64,000 nucleotides of DNA from DAOUKH01 sp964291475 (GTDB lineage: Bacteria; Chloroflexota; Dehalococcoidia; SHYB01): the NCBI GenBank assembly GCA_964291475.2, contig OZ220086.1, positions 5,306 through 69,305 on the forward strand, given 5' to 3'. How positions within the stretch are numbered: the first letter of the stretch is position 1; each line of letters begins with the position of its first letter. The notes below the pieces were generated by a model. The model was not told where the DNA came from. It did no database searches and was given only the letters and a program-made list of their open reading frames with translations. Shown piece by piece: positions 52,056 to 61,128 of the stretch. Made by a program: the position numbers and the translations under genes.

Positions 52056-53138
52056 TCAGACGCTGAAGAGGACGTGCATGATGTCCCCGTCTTGGACGGG
52101 GTAGGTCTTGCCCTCGGTGCGTAGGACACCGCGGCGGCGCGCCTCGGCCATCGACCCCGCGTCCACGAGGTCGTCGTAGCGCACCACTTCGGCCCGGATG
52201 AAACCGCGTTCGAGATCAGAGTGAATCTTGCCCGCGGCGCGGACGGCGGGAGTGTTCGCCGGGACGGGCCACGCCCGCACCTCGTCGTCGCCGACCGTCA
52301 AAAAGGACACCAGCCCTAGGAGGTCGTAGGAGCAGCGGATGCCGCGGGCGAGGCCCGATTCGCCGGCGCCGAGCGACGCGCGGAATTCCGCCTCGTCGCC
52401 GGGGTTCATCACCGCCAAGTCGGCCTCGAGTCCCGCCGCGAGCACGAAGCCCGCGGAGTTCGGCCCGTCAACGCGCGCCACGATCTCCGCTTCCAAGTTC
52501 GCCGCCTCGCCCAAACGGCCCTCGTCGATGTTCAGCGCATGCAGGACCGGCTTGGCGGTGAGGAACTGGAAGTTCCCCATCCAGCGCTCCTGTTCGTCCG
52601 TCGTCTCCTGGGCGCGCAAGGGTTGGCCGGCCTCGAGGGCCTCCTTGACACCGTCGAGCCACTCGCGCTCCCTCCGGGCCGCCTCCCGTATCTGCGGCTT
52701 GTCCGACTTCGCGTCCGACTCCAGCCGGGCGGCACGCCGCTCGAGGATCGCGAGGTCGGAGAAGGCGAGCTCAAGCTCCATCGCCTCGATGTCGCGGAAG
52801 GGGTCGACGCTGCCCTCGGGGTGGGCCACGGACGGGTTGTCGAACGCCCGCGCGACGTTGAGGAGGGCGTCCACGTTCTGGAGGCGGTTGAGCTGCTCGC
52901 CCTCGATGCCGCGCCGCTGGGCGCCCTCGGGCAGGCCGGGGAAGTCGACGTAGGACACCTCGGCGTGCACGATGCGTTTCGGCGCGAATATCTCGGCGAG
53001 ACGGCCGAGGCGAGCGTCGGGCACACGGGCGACGCCGAGGTTGGCCTTGCCGCTTCCCGGCGACGGCGCGACTCCGGTGAGCGCGGTGAAGGCGGCGGTC
53101 TTGCCGCTGCGCGGGAGTCCGATGATGCCGATTTCCAT
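52056..53138 (-). CDS. ychF: Redox-regulated ATPase YchF (Obg family)
   Basis: A 360-residue nucleotide-binding protein. G1 is GLPRSGKTAAF, G3 is YVDFPGLPEG, and the G4 motif is the ATP-type NxxE variant ALNIDEG. A coiled-coil insertion (LAILERRAARLESDAKSD) and the C-terminal TGS domain (VRAWPVPANTPAVRAAGKIH ... AEVVRYDDLVDAGSM ... PVQDGDIMHVLFSV) are typical. YchF binds ribosomes and responds to stress; ATP is preferred. ATG 53138 is used rather than the longer reading to 53153. Confidence 0.9.
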   Translation of the reverse strand: MEIGIIGLPRSGKTAAFTALTGVAPSPGSGKANLGVARVPDARLGRLAEIFAPKRIVHAEVSYVDFPGLPEGAQRRGIEGEQLNRLQNVDALLNVARAFDNPSVAHPEGSVDPFRDIEAMELELAFSDLAILERRAARLESDAKSDKPQIREAARREREWLDGVKEALEAGQPLRAQETTDEQERWMGNFQFLTAKPVLHALNIDEGRLGEAANLEAEIVARVDGPNSAGFVLAAGLEADLAVMNPGDEAEFRASLGAGESGLARGIRCSYDLLGLVSFLTVGDDEVRAWPVPANTPAVRAAGKIHSDLERGFIRAEVVRYDDLVDAGSMAEARRRGVLRTEGKTYPVQDGDIMHVLFSV

Positions 53139-53150
53139 GCCGGTGCGTTC

Positions 53151-53185
53151 CAAAAAGAGGGGCGGTTCCGAGACCGCCCCTCTTT
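53151..53185 (-). terminator. Rho-independent terminator of the peroxiredoxin gene
   Basis: On the minus strand, AAAGAGGGGCGGT pairs with ACCGCCCCTCTTT across a six-base loop, ending in TTTTT. It separates the peroxiredoxin gene from ychF. Confidence 0.85.
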
Positions 53186-53209
53186 GGCTGCCGCTGTCGG
53201 TTCCGCTGC

Positions 53210-53845
53210 CTAGAGGTTAGGCTGCGGCGTGGTGCGGAGGTAGGGCTTGATCTCTTTGAAGCCCTTGGGGAACTTGTCGGGAATGTCCTCGGTCTTGATC
53301 GCGGGAACGACCACGCAGTCCTCGCCGTGCTTCCAGTCCACCGGGGTGGCGACCTGGTAGTTGGCGGTCAGTTGCAGCGAGTCGATCACCCGCAGGATCT
53401 CGTCGAAGTTCCGGCCCGTCGAAGCGGGGTAGGTGATCGTCAGCTTCACCTTTTTGTCGGGGCCGATCACGAAGACGGTGCGGACGGTCAACGTGTTGTC
53501 CGCGTTGGGATGGATCATGTCGTACAGCGACGCGACCTTGCGGTCTGGGTCGGCGATGAGCGGGAAGTCCACGTTCGCGTTCTGCGTCTCGTTGATGTCC
53601 TTTACCCAGCCCTCGTGCGAGTCCACCGGATCGACGCTGACCGCGCACACCTTGACGCCGCGCTTGTCGAACTCCGACCTAAGGTTGGCGACGCGTCCCA
53701 GCTCGGTGGTGCACACCGGCGTGTAGTCCGCGGGATGCGACATCAGGACGCCCCAGCCGTCCCCAAGCCACTCGTGGAAGCTGATGCTCCCTTCGGTCGT
53801 CTCCGCCGTAAAGTCGGGCGCGTCGTCTCCTAATCTAATAGCCAC
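53210..53845 (-). CDS. 1-Cys peroxiredoxin (Prx6/AhpC-TSA)
   Basis: A 211-residue thioredoxin-fold peroxidase. The peroxidatic Cys is in HPADYTPVCTTELG, the PxxxTxxC motif is intact, and the C-terminal DWKHGEDCVVVPAIKTED with FPKGFKEIKPYLR is the Prx6-type arm. It reduces peroxides in the cytoplasm. GTG 53845 lies five bases after GAGGAGG. Unlike the AhpD-like gene at 12287, the active Cys is encoded by a normal codon. It ends at a strong terminator. Confidence 0.92.
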   Translation of the reverse strand: MAIRLGDDAPDFTAETTEGSISFHEWLGDGWGVLMSHPADYTPVCTTELGRVANLRSEFDKRGVKVCAVSVDPVDSHEGWVKDINETQNANVDFPLIADPDRKVASLYDMIHPNADNTLTVRTVFVIGPDKKVKLTITYPASTGRNFDEILRVIDSLQLTANYQVATPVDWKHGEDCVVVPAIKTEDIPDKFPKGFKEIKPYLRTTPQPNL

Positions 53846-53971
53846 GGTTGCCTCCTCATTTGCTAAGGCGGTCGAGACCGCCGTCCTAGCCGCTTACTGC
53901 CTCGGCGCGCCTCCAACGCGCGCACAGGTCTAAGCCTACCACGGCCCTCAAAAGCGGGCCAATTCCCCGGG

Positions 53972-54928
53972 CTACCACCAATGGACTTCGTCAAGGTCGG
54001 CGCGTTCGCTGTCGTCGGCTCGCCAGGGGCGGGCCGGCAGGTACTTCCAACTGCTGTCGGCGAGCATGGCCACGATGACGCCCTCGTCCATGCGTTCACC
54101 GACGCGGAGGGCGGTGTCGAGCACCGCGCCGGACGAAGCGCCCGCGAAGAGGCCTTCGGCCCGTGCGAGGTCCTGGACCCGTTGGAAGCTGGCGGCGCTG
54201 TCTACCAGGAAGCGGCCGTCCAACATGCCGAGGTCGAGGAGCGGCGGGATAAAACCCTCGTCGAGGTTCTTGATGCCTTGCAGGCGTTCGCCGAGCTTGG
54301 GCTCGACGCCGACGACCCGTGCCTGGGGCCAGCGCTCCTTGATGCGCCGTCCCGCGCCCATGATCGTCCCTCCGGTGCCGATGCCCGCTATGAAGACGTC
54401 GACGGAGGGTAGCGCCTCGGCGATCTCGCGGCCCGTGGAGGCATAGTGTGTGTCGGCGTTGGTCTGGTCGGTGAACTGTCCGAGGAGCTTGTAGCCGTGG
54501 GCCGCGGCGAGGCCGGCGGCGACATCCATGGCGTGCCCCATGCCGCCTTCCATCCCGCACCAGGTGACCTCAGCCTCCAGCAGGGCGAGCAGGTCGCCGA
54601 TGCTTGGCGCAACGCCTTCGGGAATCACCACGTGGGCACGGTAGCCCTTCTGCTTGGCGACGAAAGCGAGCGCGATCGCGGTGTTCCCGCTGCTCGCTTC
54701 GACGATCGTGTCCCCCGGGGCCATGCGGCCCTCGGATTCCGCCCCCTCGACGAGGGCGAGGGCGATCCGGTCCTTGATGCTGCCGGTCGGGTTCTGCCCC
54801 TCGATCTTCCCGAAGATGCGCACGCCGGGTTTGGGCGAGAGGCGCCGGAGCTCGACCAGGGGCGCGCCGCCGACAAGCGAAAGCGGGGAGGCGCTGTCCA
54901 CGCCTATGCTCCTGCGTCCGGTTGACAT
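53972..54928 (-). CDS. Cysteine synthase / O-acetylserine sulfhydrylase family
   Basis: A 318-residue PLP enzyme. The PLP Lys is in NPTGSIKDRIA, the substrate loop is VEASSGNTAIALAFVAKQKG, and the phosphate-binding GIGTGGTIMGAGRRIKE glycine loop is clear; GASSGAVLDTA closes the site. It makes cysteine from O-acetyl- or O-phosphoserine and sulfide. The length fits CysM-type enzymes without a CBS tail. It is divergent from the unknown gene at 55052. Confidence 0.88.
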   Translation of the reverse strand: MSTGRRSIGVDSASPLSLVGGAPLVELRRLSPKPGVRIFGKIEGQNPTGSIKDRIALALVEGAESEGRMAPGDTIVEASSGNTAIALAFVAKQKGYRAHVVIPEGVAPSIGDLLALLEAEVTWCGMEGGMGHAMDVAAGLAAAHGYKLLGQFTDQTNADTHYASTGREIAEALPSVDVFIAGIGTGGTIMGAGRRIKERWPQARVVGVEPKLGERLQGIKNLDEGFIPPLLDLGMLDGRFLVDSAASFQRVQDLARAEGLFAGASSGAVLDTALRVGERMDEGVIVAMLADSSWKYLPARPWRADDSERADLDEVHWW

Positions 54929-55051
54929 GCCCTCGTTGAGGGCAGCATCATGGTTGCCCGGCCTTCCATGCGTCTATTCTCGCATCTTCTCTCACCGGAC
55001 GGATAACCCGCTCCCCCGGGCCGGCACGCTCCTTCAGAAACGGGTGACTTC

Positions 55052-55717
55052 ATGGGCAAACTGCTCGATAAGCTGAACCAAGTGGCCGCCTCCGGCGGGC
55101 CGCGCCTCGGCTTTGCCGCCGGCGGAGACGAAGGACGCGGGGCACTGGCCCTCGTGGCCGCACTCGCCGACGCGTCGCAGGCCGCCGATGCGGTGGACCG
55201 CGGCGCCGATGCCCTGATCGTCGGCGGCGGCAAGGCCGCGGACGTGGGTGGCAGCGTACCGGTGGGAACATCGGATGAGGCGGGCGGCGACTTCGTCCTG
55301 CTCACCCTGGCCGGCGCATTGGGAGCCGCCCTTCAAGAGGACGCCGACGCGGTGCTCGCGCTCGGGGCGGATACATCCGACGAGGTCTTGCGCGCGCTCG
55401 ACGCCCTGCCCGTCGATGCCGTTGCCGTAGACATTCCAGGGTCGCCCTCCTCACTACAAGACCTGCTGCCGCTGTACCGCGCCGCGCGGGCCACGGCGAA
55501 GCCGCTCCTCGTCAGGACGCCCACCGCGCCCGGCCGCGACGCGTTGACGGCAATCCGCGACGCGGGCGCTGCCGGGCTCATCGTGGAGGTAGCAAAGGAC
55601 GGCGTGGACGGACTCGCCGCCCTACGAAGTGAGATCGCCGCGCTCCCGCCCAAGCGCCGCCGCGGCGACGGGGCGAAGCCGTCGCCGTCCATCGGACTCT
55701 CCGGCGGCGAGCGCTAG
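55052..55717 (+). CDS. Unknown alpha/beta protein (221 residues)
   Basis: Shows an alternating strand-helix pattern resembling a TIM-barrel (LGFAAGGDEGRGALALVAAL, ADALIVGGGKAA, VDAVAVDIPGSP, KPLLVRTPTAP, GAAGLIVEVAKDGVDGLAAL) and a basic C-terminal tail. No catalytic motif is recognised. It ends 14 bases before the next gene. The encoded protein may be lineage-specific. Confidence 0.6.
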   Translation: MGKLLDKLNQVAASGGPRLGFAAGGDEGRGALALVAALADASQAADAVDRGADALIVGGGKAADVGGSVPVGTSDEAGGDFVLLTLAGALGAALQEDADAVLALGADTSDEVLRALDALPVDAVAVDIPGSPSSLQDLLPLYRAARATAKPLLVRTPTAPGRDALTAIRDAGAAGLIVEVAKDGVDGLAALRSEIAALPPKRRRGDGAKPSPSIGLSGGER

Positions 55718-55731
55718 CCGCCGCGCCCACC

Positions 55732-56124
55732 GTGGAGAGACCCCGCTCCAAGGGGCAGGCCCTGCTCGCCACGATGGCGTGGACGGCCTCGCTATGGGCG
55801 GTCGTCAGCCCGGTCTTTGTCCTGCTCCCACTGTTCGACGCCGTCACGGCGGACGGTATGGCGCAGAGCGTGAGCGCGTCCGAGGCGGGCAAGCTGGGGG
55901 AGGCGCTTGCCGTGCTGCTGGCGTCGGCGGCGCTTGGCGCGGCGGCGTTTCTGTCCACGCGCCTCTTTCTGGCGGGGCGCCACGGGGCGCAGTTCGGCAT
56001 CATGGCCTGCGCCGCCGCATTCTTCGTGCTGACCGTCCTGACGGCGGGGAGCGTCGGGCCGCTGCTGATCGGCCCCGCCGTGCTGCTGATGTTCCCCGCC
56101 TTGTGGCTGACGCCGCGGCGCTAG
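55732..56124 (+). CDS. Small membrane protein (130 residues), unknown
   Basis: GTG start. About four hydrophobic segments (LLATMAWTASLWAVVSPVFV, LGEALAVLLASAALGAAAFL, FGIMACAAAFFVLTVL, LLIGPAVLLMFPALW). It shares a transcript with the preceding unknown gene and is convergent with ribH. The family was not recognised. Confidence 0.6.
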   Translation: MERPRSKGQALLATMAWTASLWAVVSPVFVLLPLFDAVTADGMAQSVSASEAGKLGEALAVLLASAALGAAAFLSTRLFLAGRHGAQFGIMACAAAFFVLTVLTAGSVGPLLIGPAVLLMFPALWLTPRR

Positions 56125-56129
56125 CGGCG

Positions 56130-56582
56130 TTACAGTTCCTTCAGTAGCCCCGCCATCTCGATTGCGGTGACGGCGGCGTCGTAGCCCTTGTTGGCAGGCC
56201 CGTCGCCCGACCGCTCCATCGCTTGGGCCACGGTGTCGGTGGTGAGCACGCCGAAGATGATGGGGACGTCGGTGAGCAGCCCGGCCTGCACGATCCCGTG
56301 CGCCGCGCCGGACGCCACGTAGTCGAAGTGCGGCGTGTCGCCCCGAATCACCGCGCCGAGGCAGATGACCGCGGCGTAGCGCCCCGTCTGGGCCAGACGC
56401 TTGGCGGTCAGCGGCAGCTCGAAGGCGCCGGGCACCCAGACCGCGTCGACGCGGTCCTCCCCGATGCCGTTGGCCGCCAGCCCCTCCCGCGCGCCGCGCA
56501 TGAGGCTGCCCGTGATGAACTCGTTGAACTTCGCGGCGGCGATGGCGAAGCGCGGCCCGTCCGCGTCCCGTTCGGGGCTCAC
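56130..56582 (-). CDS. ribH: 6,7-dimethyl-8-ribityllumazine synthase
   Basis: A 150-residue lumazine synthase, which joins ribitylaminouracil with dihydroxybutanone phosphate in riboflavin synthesis. FAIAAAKFNEFITGSLMRGA, WVPGAFELPLTAKRLAQTG, LGAVIRGDTPHFDYVASGAA (substrate loop with the catalytic His) and the end NKGYDAAVTAIEMAGLL are all present. GTG 56582 lies four bases after the ribBA stop. It is the last gene of the rib operon. Confidence 0.95.
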   Translation of the reverse strand: MSPERDADGPRFAIAAAKFNEFITGSLMRGAREGLAANGIGEDRVDAVWVPGAFELPLTAKRLAQTGRYAAVICLGAVIRGDTPHFDYVASGAAHGIVQAGLLTDVPIIFGVLTTDTVAQAMERSGDGPANKGYDAAVTAIEMAGLLKEL

Positions 56583-56586
56583 AAGG

Positions 56587-57828
56587 CTAGTCCTCGTCGA
56601 CGAGCCACTCGGCCAGCGGGGCCACGCCCGGCATGATGTGGCCCATCTTGTCGCGCTTCGTCTCGAGGTAGCGGATGTTGTCGGGGTTCGGCGGCGCGAC
56701 GACGGGTACCCGGTCGGCGACTCTCAGACCGTAGCCTTCCAGGCCGACGATCTTGCGCGGGTTGTTCGTCATCAGGCGCATCTCTTTGACGCCGAGGTCC
56801 ACCAGGATCTGCGCCCCGATGCCGTAGTCGCGGAGGTCGGGGGCGAAGCCGAGGGCGAGGTTCGCTTCGACGGTGTCGAGGCCGCCGTCCTGAAGCTCGT
56901 ACGCCCTGAGCTTGTTGTGCAGCCCAATCCCTCGCCCCTCCTGGCGGATGTAGACCAAGACGCCTCGCTGGGCCTGCGCGATGGCCCGGAGCGCCATCTG
57001 CACCTGGTCGCCGCAGTCGCACCGGAAGCTGCCGAAGACGTCGCCGGTGAGGCACTCGCTGTGGACGCGCACCAACACGGGCTCGCCGTCGCTGATGTCG
57101 CCTTGGACCAGGGCCACGTGCTGGTCGTGGTCGACCGCGCTCTGGTAGGCGTAAGCGGTGAAGCGGCCGAACTTGGTGGGCATGGCGGTCTCGGCCACGC
57201 GCTCGACCAGCTTCTCGTGGATGCGCCGGTAGGCGATGATCTGCTCGACGCTGACGATCTTCAGGTCGTGCTCGATGGCGAACTCTTCGAGCTCCGGCAG
57301 GCGGGCCATCGTGCCGTCCTGGCTCATGATCTCGCAGATGACCCCGGCGGGCTGCATGCCGGCGAGCCGGCAGAGGTCGACGATGCCCTCGGTCTGCCCC
57401 GCGCGCACCAGGACGCCGCCCTCGCGGGCGCGCAGCGGGAAGATGTGCCCCGGCTTCGACAGATCGATGGGCCGGGTGGCGGGGTCGACCAGCGCCTGAA
57501 TCGTCGTGGCGCGGTCGTGGGCGCTGATGCCCGTGGTGGTGCCGTGCTTGGCCTCGACCGACACGGTGAACGCGGTGCCCAGGGCGGCGGTGTTGTCCGC
57601 GTCGGGCACCATCATGGGGATCTGCAGATGGTCGAGGCGGGCGCCTTCGAGCGGGGCGCAGATCAGCCCCTTGCCGTACTTCGCCATGAAATTGATCGCC
57701 TCGGGCGTCGCCGCCTCGGCGGCCATGGCGAGGTCGCCTTCATTCTCCCGGTCCTCATCGTCGACCAGGATGATCATGCGCCCTTGGCGCAGGTCTTCTA
57801 GGGCCTCTTCAATGCTTGCTAGCGGCAT
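56587..57828 (-). CDS. ribBA: RibBA: 3,4-dihydroxybutanone-4-phosphate synthase / GTP cyclohydrolase II
   Basis: A 413-residue bifunctional enzyme. The RibB half has the acidic metal loop DDEDRENEGDLAMAAE and the ALVDPATRPIDLSKPGHIFP segment. The RibA half has the zinc Cys residues ECLTGDVFGSFRCDCGDQ, RQEGRGIGLHNK and LMTNNPRKIVGLEGYGL. It supplies both precursors of lumazine synthase. Unlike the other rib genes here it has a TATAAT of its own at 57867-57862, giving a possible second promoter. Confidence 0.95.
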   Translation of the reverse strand: MPLASIEEALEDLRQGRMIILVDDEDRENEGDLAMAAEAATPEAINFMAKYGKGLICAPLEGARLDHLQIPMMVPDADNTAALGTAFTVSVEAKHGTTTGISAHDRATTIQALVDPATRPIDLSKPGHIFPLRAREGGVLVRAGQTEGIVDLCRLAGMQPAGVICEIMSQDGTMARLPELEEFAIEHDLKIVSVEQIIAYRRIHEKLVERVAETAMPTKFGRFTAYAYQSAVDHDQHVALVQGDISDGEPVLVRVHSECLTGDVFGSFRCDCGDQVQMALRAIAQAQRGVLVYIRQEGRGIGLHNKLRAYELQDGGLDTVEANLALGFAPDLRDYGIGAQILVDLGVKEMRLMTNNPRKIVGLEGYGLRVADRVPVVAPPNPDNIRYLETKRDKMGHIMPGVAPLAEWLVDED

Positions 57829-57861
57829 TTCGGCCTCGACGCCGCCCTAGCGGCGCCCCCC

Positions 57862-57867
57862 ATTATA
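57862..57867 (-). promoter_or_regulatory. -10 box ahead of ribBA
   Basis: TATAAT on the minus strand, 33 bases before the ribBA start, within the 81-base gap after ribE. The gap is too short for an FMN riboswitch. Confidence 0.45.
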
Positions 57868-57888
57868 GCCCCGTGCGTCCCAACAGAA

Positions 57889-57906
57889 GTCGAGCCCTTG
57901 CTCGAC
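57889..57906 (-). terminator. Weak terminator hairpin after ribE
   Basis: GTCGAGC-AAGG-GCTCGAC on the minus strand just after the ribE stop, followed by TTCTGTT; it may reduce read-through into ribBA. Confidence 0.4.
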
Positions 57907-57909
57907 CGG

Positions 57910-58494
57910 CTAGCGCAGACGTGCGTCGGCGAGCCGCTCGACGTACTTGGCCAGGATGTCGACCTCGATGTTCACGGGGTCGCCGGCCCTCTTCGCGCCG
58001 AGGTTGGTGTGCTCCGCGGTAAAGGGGATGAGCGTGATGCTGAACCAGTCATCGCCGGCCCCCACCACCGTCAGGCTGACGCCGTCGACGGCGATGAACC
58101 CCTTTTCGGTGACGTAGCGCGCGAGCTTGCCCGGCAGCCGGAAGCGCACGATCGACGCGTTGCCCTCCGGCTCCATGCTCTCGATGGCGGCGACGCCGTC
58201 GACGTGGCCCTGCACCAGGTGCCCTCCCACGCGCCCGCCGAACGCGAGCGAGCGTTCGAGGTTGACCGCCGCCCCGGCGGTCAGCGCGCCCAGGTTGGTG
58301 CGGCGCAGCGTCTCCGGCGCAAGGTCGACCGCGAAGCCGTCCGCTTCCAGCCGCGTCACCGTCAGGCACGTGCCGTTCACCGCGATGCTGTCGCCGAGCT
58401 TCGTCCCGTCGAGCACCACATCGGCGTTGACGAAGAGCTCCCCCTCGGGCGCTCCCGCCGCGCGTCCAACCTCTTCGACAATCCCCGTGAACAT
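57910..58494 (-). CDS. ribE: Riboflavin synthase, alpha subunit
   Basis: A 194-residue enzyme of two lumazine-binding repeats, which dismutates two ribityllumazines to riboflavin. The first repeat starts MFTGIVEEVGRAAG, with DSIAVNGTCLTVT and VNLERSLAFGGRVGGHLVQGHVDGV (split over two strands). The second repeat has KGFIAVDGVSLTVVGAGDD and NIEVDILAKYVERL. The length is normal. It follows ribD by seven bases. Confidence 0.95.
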   Translation of the reverse strand: MFTGIVEEVGRAAGAPEGELFVNADVVLDGTKLGDSIAVNGTCLTVTRLEADGFAVDLAPETLRRTNLGALTAGAAVNLERSLAFGGRVGGHLVQGHVDGVAAIESMEPEGNASIVRFRLPGKLARYVTEKGFIAVDGVSLTVVGAGDDWFSITLIPFTAEHTNLGAKRAGDPVNIEVDILAKYVERLADARLR

Positions 58495-58501
58495 CTTCCC
58501 T

Positions 58502-59614
58502 TCAGCCCTCTTCGCCCTGATCAGGGTAGCCGGAAATCATAACGTCGCCATCCAGCACCTGCGTCTCCACGTCCCGGAGGCGCAGGGCGTCGGCCATGCG
58601 CTCGACGCCTTCGCCCGCGGCTGGACTCGGCGCCGCAGCCCCGCCCACGAGCACCGGCGCCACGAAGGCGATGACCTTGTCCACGAGCCTCGCGTCGAGG
58701 AGCGATCCGATCAAGCCGCCGCCGCCCTCGACGAGCACCGAGGTGACGTCGTGCTTCGTCAGGTGCCGGAGCAGGGCTTCGAGGTTCACTCCGTCCGGGG
58801 CGGCCGCGAATGCCTCGACGTCCGCGCCGGCCTCCGCCAGAGCGCGGCGGGCGGCTTCCGGTGTGTCATCCGTGACCGCGACCAGCGTCCGGCCCGGCTC
58901 GCTGAGCATCCGAGCCTGTGGGGGGAGCGATGCCTTGGCGTCGACGACCACGCGGAGCGGTTGGCGCACCTTCGTCTCGCCGTCCCCGCTGCCGCCGCGG
59001 GCCGTCAGGAGAGGATCGTCCATCCGCGCCGTCCGTGCCCCGATCATCACCGCGTCGACGAGACCGCGCAGGCGGTGGACCTCGGCGCGGGACCGCTCGC
59101 CGGTGATCCACCGGGAGTCGCCGGCGGCGGTGGCGATCTTGCCATCCAGGCTCATGGCGAATTTAACGCAAATGAATGGGAGGTCGGTCGTGACCCACTT
59201 CATGAACGCTTCGTTGACCCGGCGGGCCTCTTTCTCGCCCTCGCCCTCGATCACTTCGATGCCCGCGCCGCGCAGCCGTTCGATGCCCCGCCCCGCTACG
59301 AGCGGGTTGGGGTCGCGCACCGCGGAGTGAACGGCCGCGAGGCCCGCCTCCGCCACCGCGTCGGCGCACGGCGGCGTCCGCCCGTAGTGCGAGCAGGGTT
59401 CCAGGGTGACGTACATGACCCCGCCGCGGGCGCGCTCACCGGCCTGCCGCAGGGCGACGATCTCCGCGTGCGGCCCGCCGGGAGCCTCGTTGGCGCCCTC
59501 ACCGACGACCTCGCCGTCCTTCAGAATGACGCACCCCACGGCCGGGTTGGGCGACACCCCCCCGAGGACGCCCCGGGCCAACTCGAGGGCACGGTCCATT
59601 GGGGCGGAGCTCAT
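58502..59614 (-). CDS. ribD: RibD: diaminohydroxyphosphoribosylaminopyrimidine deaminase / reductase
   Basis: A 370-residue bifunctional riboflavin enzyme. The deaminase domain has the zinc motifs GGPHAEIVALRQAG and LEPCSHYGRTPPCADAV. The reductase domain has FVKFAMSLDGKIATAAGDSR (with preceding Cys), ITGERSRAEVHRLRG and VLVEGGGGLIGSLLDARLVD. Its start overlaps the pabB stop (ATGA-like), placing pabB and the rib genes in one transcript. No FMN-riboswitch-like leader precedes it. Confidence 0.95.
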   Translation of the reverse strand: MSSAPMDRALELARGVLGGVSPNPAVGCVILKDGEVVGEGANEAPGGPHAEIVALRQAGERARGGVMYVTLEPCSHYGRTPPCADAVAEAGLAAVHSAVRDPNPLVAGRGIERLRGAGIEVIEGEGEKEARRVNEAFMKWVTTDLPFICVKFAMSLDGKIATAAGDSRWITGERSRAEVHRLRGLVDAVMIGARTARMDDPLLTARGGSGDGETKVRQPLRVVVDAKASLPPQARMLSEPGRTLVAVTDDTPEAARRALAEAGADVEAFAAAPDGVNLEALLRHLTKHDVTSVLVEGGGGLIGSLLDARLVDKVIAFVAPVLVGGAAAPSPAAGEGVERMADALRLRDVETQVLDGDVMISGYPDQGEEG

Positions 59615-61068
59615 GACGTTGGGACACTCCTCAAGGTCTCGGCCCCGGCGGCGGGCTGCCCGTTGGAGCGCCGGAATTGTAGCGCCGCGCCGGCGGGGGT
59701 CACAACAGGGTCGCCGCCCCGGAGCGCGGCGAAGAGCGCTCGCCCCTTGTCGAGGGTTTCCTGATATTCGGCGGCGGGGTCGGAGTCGGCCACGATGCCG
59801 CCGCCCACTTGCAGATACGCCCGGCCTTGCTGCGCGACGATGGTCCGTATGGCGATGCTCAGGTCGAAATCACCGGTGTCGGCGAAATAGCCGATGGCGC
59901 CGGTGTAGACGCCGCGCCGCGTCGGTTCCAGGCGCTCAATGATCTCCATCGCCTTGATCTTGGGCGCCCCGGTGATCGAGCCGCCGGGAAAGGCCGCCCG
60001 CAGCACCGCCCCCGGCGTGGCGTCGGGCCGCGCCACGGCACGGATGGTAGACGTGAGGTGGTGCACGGAGGGAAACCGCTCCAGCGCCATCATTTCGTCC
60101 ACGGAGACGCTGCCCACCTCGGCGATGCGCCCCAGGTCGTTGCGCTCTAGATCGACGATCATGATGTGCTCGGCACGGTCCTTGGGGCTCGCCGCGAGCT
60201 CCGAGGCCAGCGCATCGTCGACCTCGGGCGCCGCGCCGCGTGGGCGCGTTCCCTTGATGGGGCGCGTCTCGATCACGTTCCCGCTGCGGCGGAGGAAGCG
60301 CTCCGGCGAGGCGCTGACCACGGCAAACGGGCCGCAGTCCAGGTACGCCGCCATCGGCGCGGGGTTGAGGGCGCGGGCGCGTTCGTAGAGCGTCCAGGGC
60401 GGCGCGCTCCACGGCGCCTCGAACCGCTGCGACAGGTTGACTTGGTAGACGTAGCCCCCGGCGATCAGCCGCTTGATCTCCCCAATGGCGGCGGCGTACC
60501 CCTCCGGCGTGAAGTTGCTGACCGGCTCCTCGTCTTCCACCGGCCCCGCGCCCGGTGCCTGCGGATGCCGGAGGGCCTCCCGCAGCGCGCCGCCGTCGCC
60601 TCTGCCGCTCAGGACGAGGTAGGCCTCGCCGGCGTCGAGGTCGTAGGCGATAAGCTCGTCGTAGAAGCCCAGCCAGATGTCGGGCTCACCCAGGCCGGGG
60701 CGGGCGAGCTCGGGCAGGCGCTCGATGGCGCGGCCCAGATCGTAGCTGAGAAAGCCCACCCCGCCCCCGGTGAAAGGAACGGGGTAGTCGGCGGACGCAA
60801 TGCGCCGACGCGCCAGCAATTCATCCAGGGCGCCGATAGGGTCGCCCTGCCACCGCCGCGTGCCGTTGCGCGTCCGCAGCGTGAGGTCGCGCCCGCGGGC
60901 GGTGAAGACGGCGGCGGGGTCGCAGCCGGCAAAGGAGTACCGGCCCATCGCGCCGAGGGACATTGCGGAGTCGAGGAAGAAGGGACACCGGCGTTGAGCG
61001 AGGGATGCCGCCGCAGTCAGCGGCGGTGGACAGTCGGTAAGTCGTTCGAACCTGGGGAGCCGGCCCAT
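59611..61068 (-). CDS. pabB: Aminodeoxychorismate synthase component I
   Basis: A 485-residue chorismate-using enzyme. The TrpE/PabB core has VIETRPIKGTRPRG (the PIKGT form marks PabB, where TrpE has PIAGT), DRAEHIMIVDLERNDLGRIAE, PGGSITGAPKIKAMEIIERL and YTGAIGYF. It makes 4-amino-4-deoxychorismate for folate synthesis. The pabA partner is not in the window. ATG 61068 has GAAGG seven bases upstream. The overlap with ribD ties folate and riboflavin supply, both drawing on GTP or chorismate-linked one-carbon needs. Confidence 0.92.
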   Translation of the reverse strand: MGRLPRFERLTDCPPPLTAAASLAQRRCPFFLDSAMSLGAMGRYSFAGCDPAAVFTARGRDLTLRTRNGTRRWQGDPIGALDELLARRRIASADYPVPFTGGGVGFLSYDLGRAIERLPELARPGLGEPDIWLGFYDELIAYDLDAGEAYLVLSGRGDGGALREALRHPQAPGAGPVEDEEPVSNFTPEGYAAAIGEIKRLIAGGYVYQVNLSQRFEAPWSAPPWTLYERARALNPAPMAAYLDCGPFAVVSASPERFLRRSGNVIETRPIKGTRPRGAAPEVDDALASELAASPKDRAEHIMIVDLERNDLGRIAEVGSVSVDEMMALERFPSVHHLTSTIRAVARPDATPGAVLRAAFPGGSITGAPKIKAMEIIERLEPTRRGVYTGAIGYFADTGDFDLSIAIRTIVAQQGRAYLQVGGGIVADSDPAAEYQETLDKGRALFAALRGGDPVVTPAGAALQFRRSNGQPAAGAETLRSVPTS

Positions 61069-61128
61069 GGGCGCGCCTTCGGCGGGTTTCGGCCCCAGTA
61101 TACGGGCGCGGCCCGCCCGGCGCTCGGA

